Shown here: positions 13,801-25,200 of the stretch, piece by piece
How positions within the stretch are numbered: position 1 is the stretch's first letter
How the letters are laid out: the number at the start of each line of letters is the position of its first letter
Origin: Hymenolepis diminuta
Taxonomy: Eukaryota; Platyhelminthes; Cestoda; Cyclophyllidea; Hymenolepididae
DNA: 64,000 nucleotides
Reading direction: 5' to 3'
Assembly (NCBI GenBank): GCA_900708905.1
Contig: CAADRB010000078.1
Span: 1 to 64,000 of the forward strand
Position numbers and translations under genes: made by a program
The notes under the pieces: generated by a model
What the model was told of the DNA's origin: nothing
Databases searched by the model: none
What the model saw: the letters and a program-made list of their open reading frames with translations, nothing else

Positions 13801-16045
13801 CAGATGAAACAAATTCAACTTTAAGACCATTCGCACCTGTCATATAAATAACGATCATGAACAGGTCCAAAAACGGTCAATCTTGAAGGTGCAATATTTA
13901 AGCTGTTTTGAAATTAAATACTTGATTCCACATTTTCTTTATCTGATGTTACACAGATGATGACAGTAAATTCCTTTTGTCCTGGATAGAGTCTCAGTTT
14001 GATTCACATTAAATTGCAGCAGAAATAGCCTAATAAATCTATAACTAATGTTTTTTTTTGGGTTACTATTTGTAGGCTATTGACAAAATTAAGCAGAGTG
14101 CCACTGGTACAAAGCGTCGTGTCTTCGTTGTTGAGACTATGGGAGGCTACTGCGGTTATCTGGCAACCATGGGCGCCGTGGCTGGTGGTGCCGATGCCGC
14201 CTATATCCACGAAGAGGCCTTCGGTATTGATGACTTGCGCGAAGATGTCACCCACCTGCGTGCAAAGATGGCCTCCAATGTGCAACGTGGTTTGGTACTG
14301 AGAGCTGAATTGGCCAACAAAAACTACACCACGGATTTCATCCACAAACTCTACACGGAAGAGGGTCAGGGTATCTTTGATTGCAGGTGAGGTTCCTATC
14401 CTCTTCGTTTAGACAACTGTAAACTTTCCAAGTCCATTAAGGGAAGCGTTAAGAGAGGAAAGGCAAACTCGCATTCTACTACTTTTCTTGACGATAAGAG
14501 TTAAAAGTTTGATTGGTCATTCCTCTCAATAGGCTTGCTCTGATGACCATCGATCCCATGATCTTATCCAGACTTAGAGGTGATAAGATTGTAGAGTGGC
14601 TAGAGTACAACTAGTGACAAAGAATAAATAGCAAGTCTTCTCAAATCAGAATATGAAGAACTGCGAGTAGACCAAATTTTATTATGTAACAGCAATCAAA
14701 ATTCGAGTGAGATAGAGAGGAACGCATATCAGGAAAAGGAGAGGGAAAAAGAGAAAAATGAATGAAGATAAAACACAAGAGATAAGCGTTTGCACAGTAT
14801 TTTAAAACTGACGTGTGTGAGGAATAACGCAGGCGAAATAGCCGAGCTACACGAGAAAAGCAGGCGAAAATCGATAACCAATTACCTGCAGTTGGACCTT
14901 CACTTGTGGGTGGCATAATCCGGTACTTGAATTCAGCTTAGACAAGTGTTCAAACAAAAAGTCCGTTTAGATTAGAAATTGGTCAAATTAATATGCGGTT
15001 CGAATAATAATTTCAAAATTCAATCCTTCAATCTCATGACCTTACTCGAACGTGGATCAACGTTATTTGTTTCACGTATATAATAAATTTTGAAAATCTA
15101 CACTGCTACAAACATCTCGGTTATTCTTAATTGCATCTAAGTGTGTTCTATGCAGCAAAATCCTAACAAAGTGTTGCTTATACATATTGCCGTTTAACAG
15201 ATTTCTCTCAAATGCGTTCATTACCATTCCCATCCAACATCTACTGCCTATCTAACGGAGCTTTCATAAATAATTCTAAGCACTTTCATGACTTCATGCC
15301 AATTTTCACATTTAGTTCATTTTTGAAGACTGTTACAGACATACGTCACCAGCTCACGTAAGCCATTTCTCTAAACACAGTATAATACAAGTATAATAAA
15401 TACTATCCAAACTTGATATATTTAATATGGCATTTACTGAGGAAGGAAGGAGACACACAATAAATTTTGAGCCTAAAAAGATAGCAAAAAAAGTGATATA
15501 GAAGCATCAAAAGATTAAATAAGAAGCCTCATAGACAAACCCCTTTTCTAAACTGTAAATTTTATAGTTCAGTTGCAACATCTAACGCCGTAACCAATCA
15601 AACTTACTTTTCGATTATAGAATGTGTGTTCTAGGCCACATTCAACAAGGAGGTGAACCATCACCATTTGATCGTATCCATGGAACCAAGTTGGGTGTTC
15701 TTGCTATTGACTGGCTGGACAGCCAAATGAACACTTATCTCACTCCCGAAGGTAAAAGCTAAATATTCTATAATATTCCTACTTGTTATCGATCTATCTA
15801 ACACTTCCATCTTTTTGGCAGGTGATGTGTACACCGACAATGATGAAACTTGCGTTCTTTTGGGTCTAATCAAACGTGCCTATGAGTACACTCGCGTGGT
15901 GGACCTCAAACGCATCACCGATTTCAAACACCGTGTGCCTATTGACAACTGGTGGCTCAATTTGCGTCCCCTTATGCGCATTATGGCTAAACATGAGAGT
16001 CTGTATGAATCTGAGAGCATTATGCTTGGTGCTGATAGAATTTAG
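4829..16045 (+). CDS. PFK: ATP-dependent 6-phosphofructokinase, 12 exons
   Basis: Phosphorylates fructose 6-phosphate to fructose 1,6-bisphosphate with ATP, the committed cytosolic step of glycolysis. Coding exons: 4829-4848, 5189-5453, 6228-6417, 6498-6817, 7831-8151, 9106-9170, 9533-9602, 11163-11380, 11686-11929, 14076-14386, 15621-15751, 15822-16045. All have GT-AG borders, all phases agree, and the sum is 2379 nt, 792 residues plus stop, the usual size of the eukaryotic tandem-duplicated enzyme. The N-terminal (catalytic) half carries [35 protein letters not shown] (catalytic Asp) and [14 protein letters not shown]. The C-terminal (regulatory) half carries [42 protein letters not shown] and [14 protein letters not shown] motifs. 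Exon 1 codes only MSLKKRQ; the start was chosen because its CA end joins G of exon 2 to restore Gln and reading continues into [16 protein letters not shown] shorter start at 5223 is possible. An AG lies three bases upstream of the first ATG. Confidence 0.97.
7297..7788. mobile_element. Deleted Tc1/mariner-type element in PFK intron 4
   Basis: About 490 bp bounded by inverted repeats: the left end TATACGGGGTGCGTAAGGTG at 7297 matches the reverse complement of the right end near 7765-7787 (TATACAGAGTGCGTGAGGTA). The match is 16 of 20, including GTGCGT and AGGT, and both ends abut TA, the Tc1/mariner target. Inside lies the start of a transposase gene on the minus strand but no room for the catalytic domain, so the copy is non-autonomous. 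It sits in the intron between PFK exons 4 and 5 and should be removed by splicing. Confidence 0.8.
7329..7661 (-). pseudogene. Tc1/mariner transposase, N-terminal helix-turn-helix fragment
   Basis: A 110-codon open frame starting close to the right terminal repeat and ending close to the left one. It reads like the DNA-binding half of Tc1-type transposases: residues about 14-34 ([20 protein letters not shown]) fit the first helix-turn-helix, and residues about 85-108 ([19 protein letters not shown]) fit the second, followed by a DLGYK end. The family's DDE/DDD catalytic domain (a further 200 residues or so) is absent. Such remnants cannot transpose by themselves, though a DNA-binding peptide could still be made if expressed. 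The family assignment rests on pattern, not alignment. Confidence 0.7.
10240..10336 (-). repeat. tRNA-derived SINE-like repeat, copy 1 (PFK intron 7)
   Basis: On the minus strand the stretch reads like a tRNA gene: a box-A-like TGGTGCAGTGGTCAAGG, an anticodon-arm-like CTGGCTGCAAAGCCAG, and a box-B-like GGTCCGATACC. The anticodon loop has only six bases between perfect stems and the acceptor stem does not close, so it is a tRNA-like head rather than a working tRNA. Three further relatives (20708, 30742, 43378) share its order of words, which supports a dispersed SINE family. Confidence 0.6.
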
Positions 16046-16067
16046 ACTCTCACACATCTAGCTTAAA

Positions 16068-16073
16068 AATAAA
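16068..16073 (+). promoter_or_regulatory. Candidate polyadenylation signal of PFK
   Basis: AATAAA occurs 23 bp after the PFK stop codon and is followed by pyrimidine-rich sequence (16095-16130). If used, the 3' untranslated region is extremely short. No closer alternative was seen. Confidence 0.55.
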
Positions 16074-17100
16074 TACATCTGGTCTTTCCGAGTAAATCGG
16101 TTCCCCTCTCTCCTGTTTCTCTTCATCTACCATGACAATCCGTCAATAATTACACTATATAATTGGTGAAATCGTTTGATTTTCTCATTGTTATCATATC
16201 ACTCCGCGTCTTTTAGTGTGTTCGCTCTACTCCTCTGTGGCTTGTTATTATGTATTTCTCCTTCTTTGTATGCTGAGGGCTTTATTGGTGCGACACCTAC
16301 GAGCCTACCATTACATCAATTTCCCTCTACCATATCTTCGAGTTCTCACGCTTTACCTCTTAGACACCTTCTCAATGTCCCTTCAATAATGTTGCTGATA
16401 TGTCTCATTTTAATACAAACTTAATTTGATTTCTGGGGTCTTTTCTTTCCCTATGATCTGGCATTCAAATTAGAATTTAATCGATTTTACAGATCCGGGA
16501 AAAAAACTCCCAGAATATTTTCGCATGCAGTAAGATACAGCAGTAAAATGACCTACGTTTTAATAGGAATAAGTCTATTTATTTAAAGATCATATACAGT
16601 ATTCTACTCGGACAATAGGATTCATAGATTTCAAGCGGGAGATCTACGACGATTCATGATTAGCTTATCTGGATTTTAAGTTAAATGTATTCTTCTCCAG
16701 CTTGAATTAGTTTTAAAAGTTTTAGACATAGAAATATTTTCTTTCAATTTGAATAGTCTTGAATTTTGAATAACTATATGAAAGCAAGCGCCATTTTGTT
16801 CATAAGCTTAAATTCGTTTGTCCTTTGGCACTTTGGACATGTGATTTTTCGAAGGGTAAAAAGGCGTTTTTTCGAGATCGAAGATTTCTAAGGAGTGTGA
16901 GATATGGGATAAAATTGTTAATTGTGTTGCCTCAGAAACAGACCATTTCACTGTGGATGTAGGTGCACTGCATTGCAAATCCAGTCCAGTAAAGGTGGTA
17001 AGGTACGTATTTAATTAAATTTTCAACTTTCAAAAGTTGCTGTGACCACACATAGGCCTGCTCAGTCTCTCTATGTAATGCACTCCTATTGACTCACATC
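16074..17100. other. Intergenic stretch after PFK
   Basis: No gene recognised. An 82-codon hydrophobic open frame at 16176-16424 has no initiation context or family resemblance and probably reflects T-rich 3' flank. The missing first exon(s) of the cytidylyltransferase gene should lie between here and 19284, but I could not identify them. Confidence 0.4.
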
Positions 17101-17399
17101 CATGCTCTGGCTGTCAATGAATAATGAACGTGAAAATCCGTCAACCGCCTTATCGTACCTCATTTCACCTGTTTCCCTCAAATCGGATTGTTCTCGCTCA
17201 GTCCTGACGCTTCCTCTTTCCACATAGTTCTTCTTTCTACTCCTTCCTCCTTTCCCTTCCCCTTCACCTCCACTCGCCTAATAAAACTGTGGTCTCACCG
17301 AACTCCTAATCTTCTCGCTCAGTAAAGACTATTGTGACCTGTTAGCTTTGGGAAGATCATGAGCTTTGTGAGAGAACATCAAGTCTAACTTGAGTGGAG

Positions 17400-18640
17400 T
17401 TATTAGAGGAGCTTTATTTGGGATTAGAGCTACTTTATTGGCGAGAACACTGTCACCTGGACCTGAAGGATGACCTTCTATGTGTCTACGAAAAGTGCTC
17501 TTCAGTCATACTCTTGATGAAAATACGTTGATTTTTCACCTTTGTATCCCTATGACTCAAACTCCTACCTTTCATGTCTGGACGAGTTTGTCGAATCTCC
17601 TTTTATCGGCAACTATTTAGTTCCATTTCGAGGTACACCTGCGCTCATACCCTCATGCAGATCCTTGTCCAAGTGGCTCATACAAAGCTGTCTTTGTATC
17701 TTCACATACACAAACACGCTTATTAGTTATCTGCTCGTACGCCTCCCTCTCATCTCCTCTCTTCCTCATCCCTCTCTTACTCTCTCGAATCCCTATTGCG
17801 GTTTATTCAATGTACGTTGGTCTACACAACTCTTTGTGTTCAACTTTATGGAACTGCTGTTTGCTATTGTTAGCTGCTAGCTATAGTCTTAGCTCCTAGG
17901 ATCTGGTTATGGTGCATTAGTTTCTACAATTTGGTGACCCTTGTGAGTATTCACCCTTTTGCATAACAATAATTTCCTACGGACTCAATCCGAATGTGCT
18001 TACTATGAATAACTTATTTCATCATCTTTCTATGTGTCTCCATCATCTCCATGCTGCCGACCGTTCACCTAAGAAGACGCTTGGCCAGCGCCCCCTCAAT
18101 CTCAAGTTGAGTAATGGCTGAAAGTTCCTCTGGATTTTCACGGTCGCCTATGTGCCTAACTCCATATGCAAAGCCGATTATTTTCAAAAAGCCTCTCTCT
18201 CTCCCCCCTCATCTCCATTCTACGCCCTTTTCCATCCTCACCAAACCCATTTCTGTTGTAAAGTTATATGTGTCAAATGCTGCACTGCATCCGTGTCAAT
18301 GGAAAGTAGAGCTACTTTGAAACCCCCAACTAATCCTTGACCATTTCAATGTGCACGTTTTATCATTCGCAAGACTGGTGCCCTATGCCAGTTCTGCTCT
18401 TATTATCTTATCTCAAGAGTCATGTAGCTCCACCTTTTCACGTAGAGATTTTAACCGAGCTCCCGACCTCCGCTCTATTTCCACTTTACTTCTTGGGCCT
18501 TTTCAACAGTCCTTGCTCGACTGTTCCTTGCATACTTTTAACCTCTTTTATGCGTTGAAGTATGTGGTAAGAGAGATTGTTGATAGCTTAGNTCCACTTC
18601 TGCTTACCTGAGGCCAGTTAAAGAGGTGGCCACCTATGCA
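17400..18640 (+). mobile_element. Miniature LTR-type retroelement (copy A), with PBS-like site
   Basis: About 17440-17930 behaves as an LTR-like unit: it recurs at 40560-40975 (plus) and 26223-26590 (minus), sharing GAAAATACGTTGATTTT, CTTTCATGTCTGGACGA, CTTTGTATTTCCA, a long CT-rich tract and GTTTATTCAAT. Right after its end (TTTCTACA) comes TGGTGACCC at 17932-17940, the expected look of a primer-binding site for a tRNA ending GGGTCA-CCA. The following 0.7 kb (17941-18640) has no retroviral protein frames, and part (18040-18310) matches 50420-50700. A non-coding element with LTR and PBS is typical of terminal-repeat retrotransposons in miniature. A second LTR was not located, so this may be a partial copy. 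It lies just upstream of the first recognised cytidylyltransferase exon. Confidence 0.6.
17932..17940 (+). other. Primer-binding-site-like motif TGGTGACCC
   Basis: The motif is complementary to a tRNA 3' end reading GGGTCACCA, placed two bases after the LTR-like repeat end. The same motif recurs in opposite orientation at the edge of the related repeat at 56337-56345. Confidence 0.55.
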
Positions 18641-19284
18641 CTGTTAAATCCTCGTATCCAACAAGTGACATTTTTGTATTAAAATCGGTTTACTTTAAAT
18701 TTATAATAAATGAATCTGAGACCTGAAAGTGAATTAGATTCACGCACCCTAAGACTTAATTTTACCACCAAAACATAAAGATATTCATAAAGGAAAATTG
18801 GAATGTGAGTGCTGACTTTGCGATGTTCATAAATCTGTAGCGATATTGCCCTCTCAGACGCTATATTAGCAGTAGATATACGGACCACCCACAATTTGAA
18901 ACAGAACGGGTGTTTGGCTTCATTGAGTCATGCTGTCTAGCCGTCTGACAGCGGACATGAATAGGCGTTTCATGGGACATTTATTTAGACTATTTTGAGA
19001 AAGGATTAGGAAGCAGGGGATGAGGGAATTCCGTTGCTGTGCTATTTACTGTACTATCGAAAAACGCCTTTCTTTAACACCCATTCAGTAAAATTGCAAA
19101 CTCACTAACATGCAGTTTATCGAATCAGTCGAAAACTGTCGATGTCTTCTCATTTTGAGAATTACATATCCATGCAGTAGATGCCAACAGCAATCTAGGA
19201 AGTAAATGCTCAGAGATAAAAATAGGAATTCTCTCTAACAGCTTCATTCTATATTGTTCTTTTACTCTCCTTATGTACACACAG
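18641..19284. other. Stretch before cytidylyltransferase exons
   Basis: AT-rich, no exon recognised. It ends in the acceptor TGTACACACAG at 19284. Confidence 0.4.
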
Positions 19285-22200
19285 GTACTATGTTTGCAGT
19301 TGGCCTGTTTCAAGGAGCTCATCCACATTGGCCATGTGGTTTACCGGACACACAATCTGCCCTGGTTTCGTACCCTCTCGTGGGCCTTTCTCTTTACTTC
19401 GAATTATTTCTTCTTCGGCGAGTCCCTCATTGGACGCTTTCGTATTCTTCTTGCTAAGGAGGTAAGTATTCATTTGGGTTGATTCACTACTCAATTCTTG
19501 AAATGGTTAAACTCCATGAATCCAATTACGGTTTGAACATAGGGCAGAGGAAGTTGCATTTTATATAAATTAGTATCTTTCTATCCTAATATTGGTTAAG
19601 AGATGCCTTGAAATCACTTAGTAGTTTTTATTTGGTATTCTTTATGCAGAACAGTGTAAAGTGACGTTGTTATCCGCTGAGTCAGGCAGGTGAGGTGTTT
19701 TTAAGATCCAAAGTCTAAAGCAGTAAAACGTAGCCATTTGTGAGAAAATTGAGTTAGAACCCATTTCTTCTGGGCTTTATTTGGTTTCATCTTAGTTTAC
19801 TTGAAATATAACGTCACTTTTCCGCTGCAATAGTCTCGCTTGTCGCCGGAGTATTGTTAGTTGCCCACTGAGGTGTATTATGGCCATATTTGCTCGGTAG
19901 GATGAAGACATGAAGAGAGTAACTCAAACAACGGTTTAAGTAATGAAAAAGTAGAATTGCTTTTATATAGCCTTGTATATAGGGGATTAATTTGTTGTCG
20001 GGTTAGCAGTAAGGTGACTTTTTTCAGGTACAGGCATGAAAGAGCGGTATTGGAAAATCTCTGTACCCGAGACATGAGTACTATTAACAGAATTTTATGA
20101 GTTCTGATTAGGACGTCGGAAATATTCGATGTTGCCTTTTATCTCTATTGGTAACTTTCTTTGAAGAAATAAATTTAGTTTTTCGCCACAGTGTCATTTT
20201 CCGTTAATACAGAAGAAGGAAACTTCTGTGATGGAAAAATATCCGATAGCCGTTCTTATGTAGTTCGTCACGAACTAAGATTGATGGTTATTTACAATTA
20301 ACTTTTCTGATTAATTGCCAGTGTATCGGAGTATATGTGCAGAGGATTTTGTTTAATCCTTAGAATCCCCTTTGTTCGTGAGGATACATGAAATTTGAAC
20401 TGATATACGCACAATACAATTACAATTTATTAAATTGTGACACTTTTCCTAGTTTTCCTTTCCTCACTTGAGCATCACGCTTAAATAGATGTGGTCCTTT
20501 TAATTACCATTAACCAATACAGTTCGGCTGTTAATTCTAAGTATGTCTTGCTTATTTCAGAAACAAATTAACCTATTCTAAACAGTTTTAATAAATATTA
20601 TTGATATTCAGGGAGCATTTTTGCTCTCCAACCCATTGGACGGCATGTTTGCAACTCTTATCTTAGATAGAGAGCAGATATTCTGGATTTTCTTCTTATG
20701 ACCAGGGTAAACCAGTGCGGTTGGCCATCCACATTACTAGGGGTGTCTCGATGAGTATGGATCTCATGTGCTCCGATTTGGCAGGCATGCACATTGACAA
20801 TTGCAGCACTTATTTTCTTTTCATCATTAACATTTAAGGCGGCTTTGACTACGGAAGTCTAGAGAATTATGAGTGAATGATAAATCGTCTGTTGATAACA
20901 AATTATCTTGAAAAATTAATAATAAGTTTCTTTTTCTTTCAATTCAGATGAAGAGAAGATATGATGGGTGCGTGCGCATGACTGTTTCATTCACTATTGT
21001 TTTTAATGTTTACCTATGGTCTCATTTTGACCTTACTCACCTTCTTGAAGCGGAAGAAGCTAGAATCTATTTAAGTGACAGAGCTCATCAAAGTCTAGGA
21101 AATCTGTGAGCATGAGCATGTGAGCAGTAGTGCTCAAGTACTGGCTGTCATCAGTAATCCGATTCAAAGAACGTGGTGAGTGGCTCATAGCATTTGCTAT
21201 GTAAAACCCACAAATAAAATAAGATTCCTGGTACTCAATTACCTGTACTGTTAATCATTAATCGCGTCTTCTCATAACTTCGGGTTGGGACAATTCACTA
21301 GGATCAAGGAGGTCGTTGGGAGTAGTTGCTATTGATCATAAGAGCTACTTATCATAAGATATGGCAACAAATATACAGGTTTCCTCGTTATGGCTCAGGA
21401 TGTTTAATTGGATTGCTACTTACTGAGATTGACTTAGATTAAATATCTCATTACCTTCGTAAAAATCAATCATGTGTCTATTACTGCAGTGGAAGGAAAA
21501 TCCATCTCATTTCTTTGATATGGTTACTAATGTATTTCATCTATTTAGCCTTTATCTGCTCAAAGCTTTAGTATTCTATCAGTGTATACAACTTGACAGA
21601 AAGATTACTTCAGCGTTTCTTTTGGTTTCGTATGCATATCCTTTAGCAACCGGGGTACTTTCACTATTGTATTGTGTGCAATCATTTGAATACATAGGAA
21701 TTAGATAGACACGTAGAGATCCTATTTTTGTCCGAATCTTATCTAGCTAAGAGACTGAAGAACTCCTATATCATATCCTATTTGCTTTGTCTGTATTTAA
21801 GCCCTGTGTGAGTAGAGTTCAAACAACCGCAGTAGGCATTAGTGCTTCCTAATGCTAAATAGGATGTAGAACACAATGAAACTGCTTGCTGAAAGTCTGG
21901 GGTGGCTAGAGATCCATTCTAGAGCCGCATACCTGCCAGTCTCAGATGGGAATGAGAAGCGAGAAGGAGAGACTGAATGGTCTACTGGAGATCTGTTTAT
22001 CAAATGACTGTTTGAACAAAAGGGGTTATCTGGGACAGGCTCTGTATCCTAAGAGTGAAAGCTGAAAGGAGGAATGCTTAGTCGATTGGGGAAGTCACTG
22101 TAAATATCAGTGACTCATCTGATCAGTGTATTTTCTCCTGATAAGTATACCTGAGCGTCATCATACTTCTGTTCAGAAATGAATTTGCCAAAAACCGGCT

Positions 22201-25200
22201 GTTGTTGCTAAAGTACGGGGTACTTTTAAGCTCAGATCATTCTAAGGTCATCTTAGATGCTCCTCTGGCTTTTATGCGACCTTAGCGGAAAGTGTGCAAA
22301 TAATCATGTAAACGCTCTCTGGCAGAATTAGATCAGCTAATTTTAAACCAAATTCTTACATACTGTAAAGAATCATAAGCCATTTTCCATCGTCTTCCTA
22401 CTTTAAGGCGTTAGATTGGATATTATATATTTATAGCATCAATGGTATTAGTCTTATCAGGATTTGGTGGGTTATTGGCCAAGGAACCCGATTGTCTTAT
22501 CTTCATGCGCAAGAGGGGATTTATATATTCTGCGATTGAGAAGTAATTCTCTATTTTAACATCAAACAATTTAATCAATTTCTTTTATAAAGTTTGGAGA
22601 TGAGAGATTTTATTTGAAATTCGAATCATGCATTGGCAATCGTCTGCAGCTTCTTAGACCGCTCGGGACTCTAACAAAGAACCTCGGATTTCAATGCACA
22701 TTTATTGGCGTTCTTTGCATCGATCCGAGCATCTACTTCCGTAATTATGCATCGCCATCTTTGTACTGGAATAACTCAATTCCGAACTTCATAGTGTGTC
22801 GATAATTTGGGTGGTTCTTGAACAATTAAACGTCTGGAGGTCTTTATGAGAAATTACCTTTCAACTATCAAATGGTCACTGCACTAGTACTGTTGATCAA
22901 CTGAGAAAAAAGTAGTGGAATTTGATGGATTTCATGGGTGATCGGAACTGAGGTATTTTACCACTCCGCCTTTACTCACAAAAAAGCGCATATATGTGAA
23001 CTTGGGGAATAAAAATGAGTGGCTTGAAATTCATCTGAATTTCGATAAATGGTGACCGCCAATCTGACTGACTATCCCTGAATATCTGATTTTATCATCG
23101 CAAACAAATTAGGTGTAATTAATGAAGGCATAGTCTATTCTAACTCGTTATTTGTCTGCTGTTAACTCTCTGAACTACCATTAGCTATTGAGCGGATTTT
23201 AGACCTTGGTATCCGATAAGCTAACTAAGAAAGCGAGAACTTAAACGCAGTTCATCAAGTTTATTTGATTAGATGGTCTCTTTCGCGATGCACAAATGGT
23301 CACTAATTAGCATTTTNNNNNNNNNNNNNNNNNNNNNNNNNNNNNNNNNNNNNNNNNNNNNNNNNNNNNNNNNNNNNNNNNNNNNNNNNNNNNNNNNNNN
23401 NNNNNNNNNNNNNNNNNNNNNNNNNNNNNNNNNNNNNNNNNNNNNNNGGGGGGAGGAGGGATGCTTAAATTCTTAAGGCCAAGTATCAATTTTCATTTCT
23501 TTGTTTCATTTTCTTTTGGAAATAATGATTCAGAGAAAAAGCGTGTTGGGAGAAGACTATGATTTGAGAGGTATCAATGTAGGCCGAGCTATTGCCCTTC
23601 TCCCTCAAGAAAGCAAGAAGACGGGCTGTGGCGGAGTATGTATTTGAGGGAGATGGAGAGAAGATGTCAACCAGGTAACTAAGAGATTGAAATTGTGATT
23701 GAGTGTCAGAATAAGGCAAGGAAGTGCAGTGTTCAATTACGTGAGAAAATCAGTAAGTAGCTTATCGGCTGTCATAGGCAATAAAGAGCGTAGCTCAATA
23801 CTTAAAATACGGAAGAGGGGAAAATCAACTAGTAAATAAAGATGAATTAAATGAAGGCAAAAATTAGTTGTGGGTAAGGGTCAAGGTTACTAATAAGTTC
23901 CAAGGACATCTTATAGTAGTGGCAACTAATGGAACAAGAGAGAACACCTATTGACTGGGTCTATTTGGCATTTATTGTGAAAATCCACGCAAAGACAAGT
24001 CTGTTAGGGAACGAGGAACAAAGTCCTGAGAATCAAATAATTATTAGCCACAGAAGTTAAACGGGACTAAAAAATTACTGTACCACGCTCCTCTCCCCTT
24101 CGAGATGCCGATTCATTTGCTGTCGATGAGGTGCACTGCAATTACTCCAAGTGGTTTGATTAGATGGAATGGTTGTTAGTGTTACGTTCTGTTTGACTCG
24201 TCTTGTATTTGAAGCCTTAATCAGTATGATGAATCTGTACGTCTGTGAATTTTGAACCTATGCTAGTCATCAGTATTTGCATTTCAGAATAACTGTACCA
24301 TATTGAAGTCATTACAACGTCCTTGACTTAGACAATCCTGAATAGTCCTTTCCTCCCGACTGTGGTTTTCACATCCTATTGGTGTTCTGCTCACATGGAT
24401 AGGTTTCTATCGTGCCATCGTGATTCGCCTGTTTTCGGTATCCTAGTCTGATGTTTAGCTGTACGTCCTGAACATTGCACCAAGAGACACGTATAACTAT
24501 TCATATTTGATGGAGTATACAATTTTTAATGCATAAATTATTTACTAACTTTGTGGTTATTCGATTAAAGCTTTTGCTGTGCATTGTCATAGGACTTCTT
24601 GGCTCCACTGGTGGTTCATCATCGATTTATCTCCTTCACCCTCTACTGCGCTTGCATCGTTGCCTTCGTGCTGAGTCTCAAACGCAAGCAATACCTTAAA
24701 CAGTTCACTCTCGTAAGTGGCATTTTTTTCTTGTACGAATTTTACTCTCTGGTTACCTTTGCATGGATTATTTTTTGAGGACTGTATCATAAGCAATCAC
24801 CAATGTGGACTAGAGTAGGCTTGCTAAGCCATCGCCCTTCTAGATCCTACAAAGTTTACGATTGAACAAAGTAGGAAGGAGACAGAGAATAAGATGTAAA
24901 TACGTATATTAAATCAGAGACGACCTCCGTCATGTAGTTGTGTATGGGTAAGAGAGAGAACAGAGAAGAGAGAGATGCTTTATTACGCATTGTCAAAATA
25001 AGTCATGTGGATAAGGTAAGTTAATATAAGGGGACATACACAGCCTTTTATTTGTATGAAAGTATGGATCACTAAGCATAAAGTGTACAAAGAGGGAGGA
25101 GAAGCCGCCGTCCTGCCAGAATGGGCACAATCTCCTGATTGAACAAGGAGAAAGAAGATAAGCATATCGTGTGATATAGTCTCCTATGATTTGATTACTT

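Noticed and set aside
16176..16424. 82-codon hydrophobic frame after PFK
   Set aside because: It is T-rich flank sequence without splice support or family resemblance; a membrane-protein call would be compositional only.
17542..17880. 112-codon open frame as a protein gene
   Set aside because: It lies in the LTR-like repeat. The related copy at 40560 is not conserved in the same frame, and the composition reflects the CT-rich tract.
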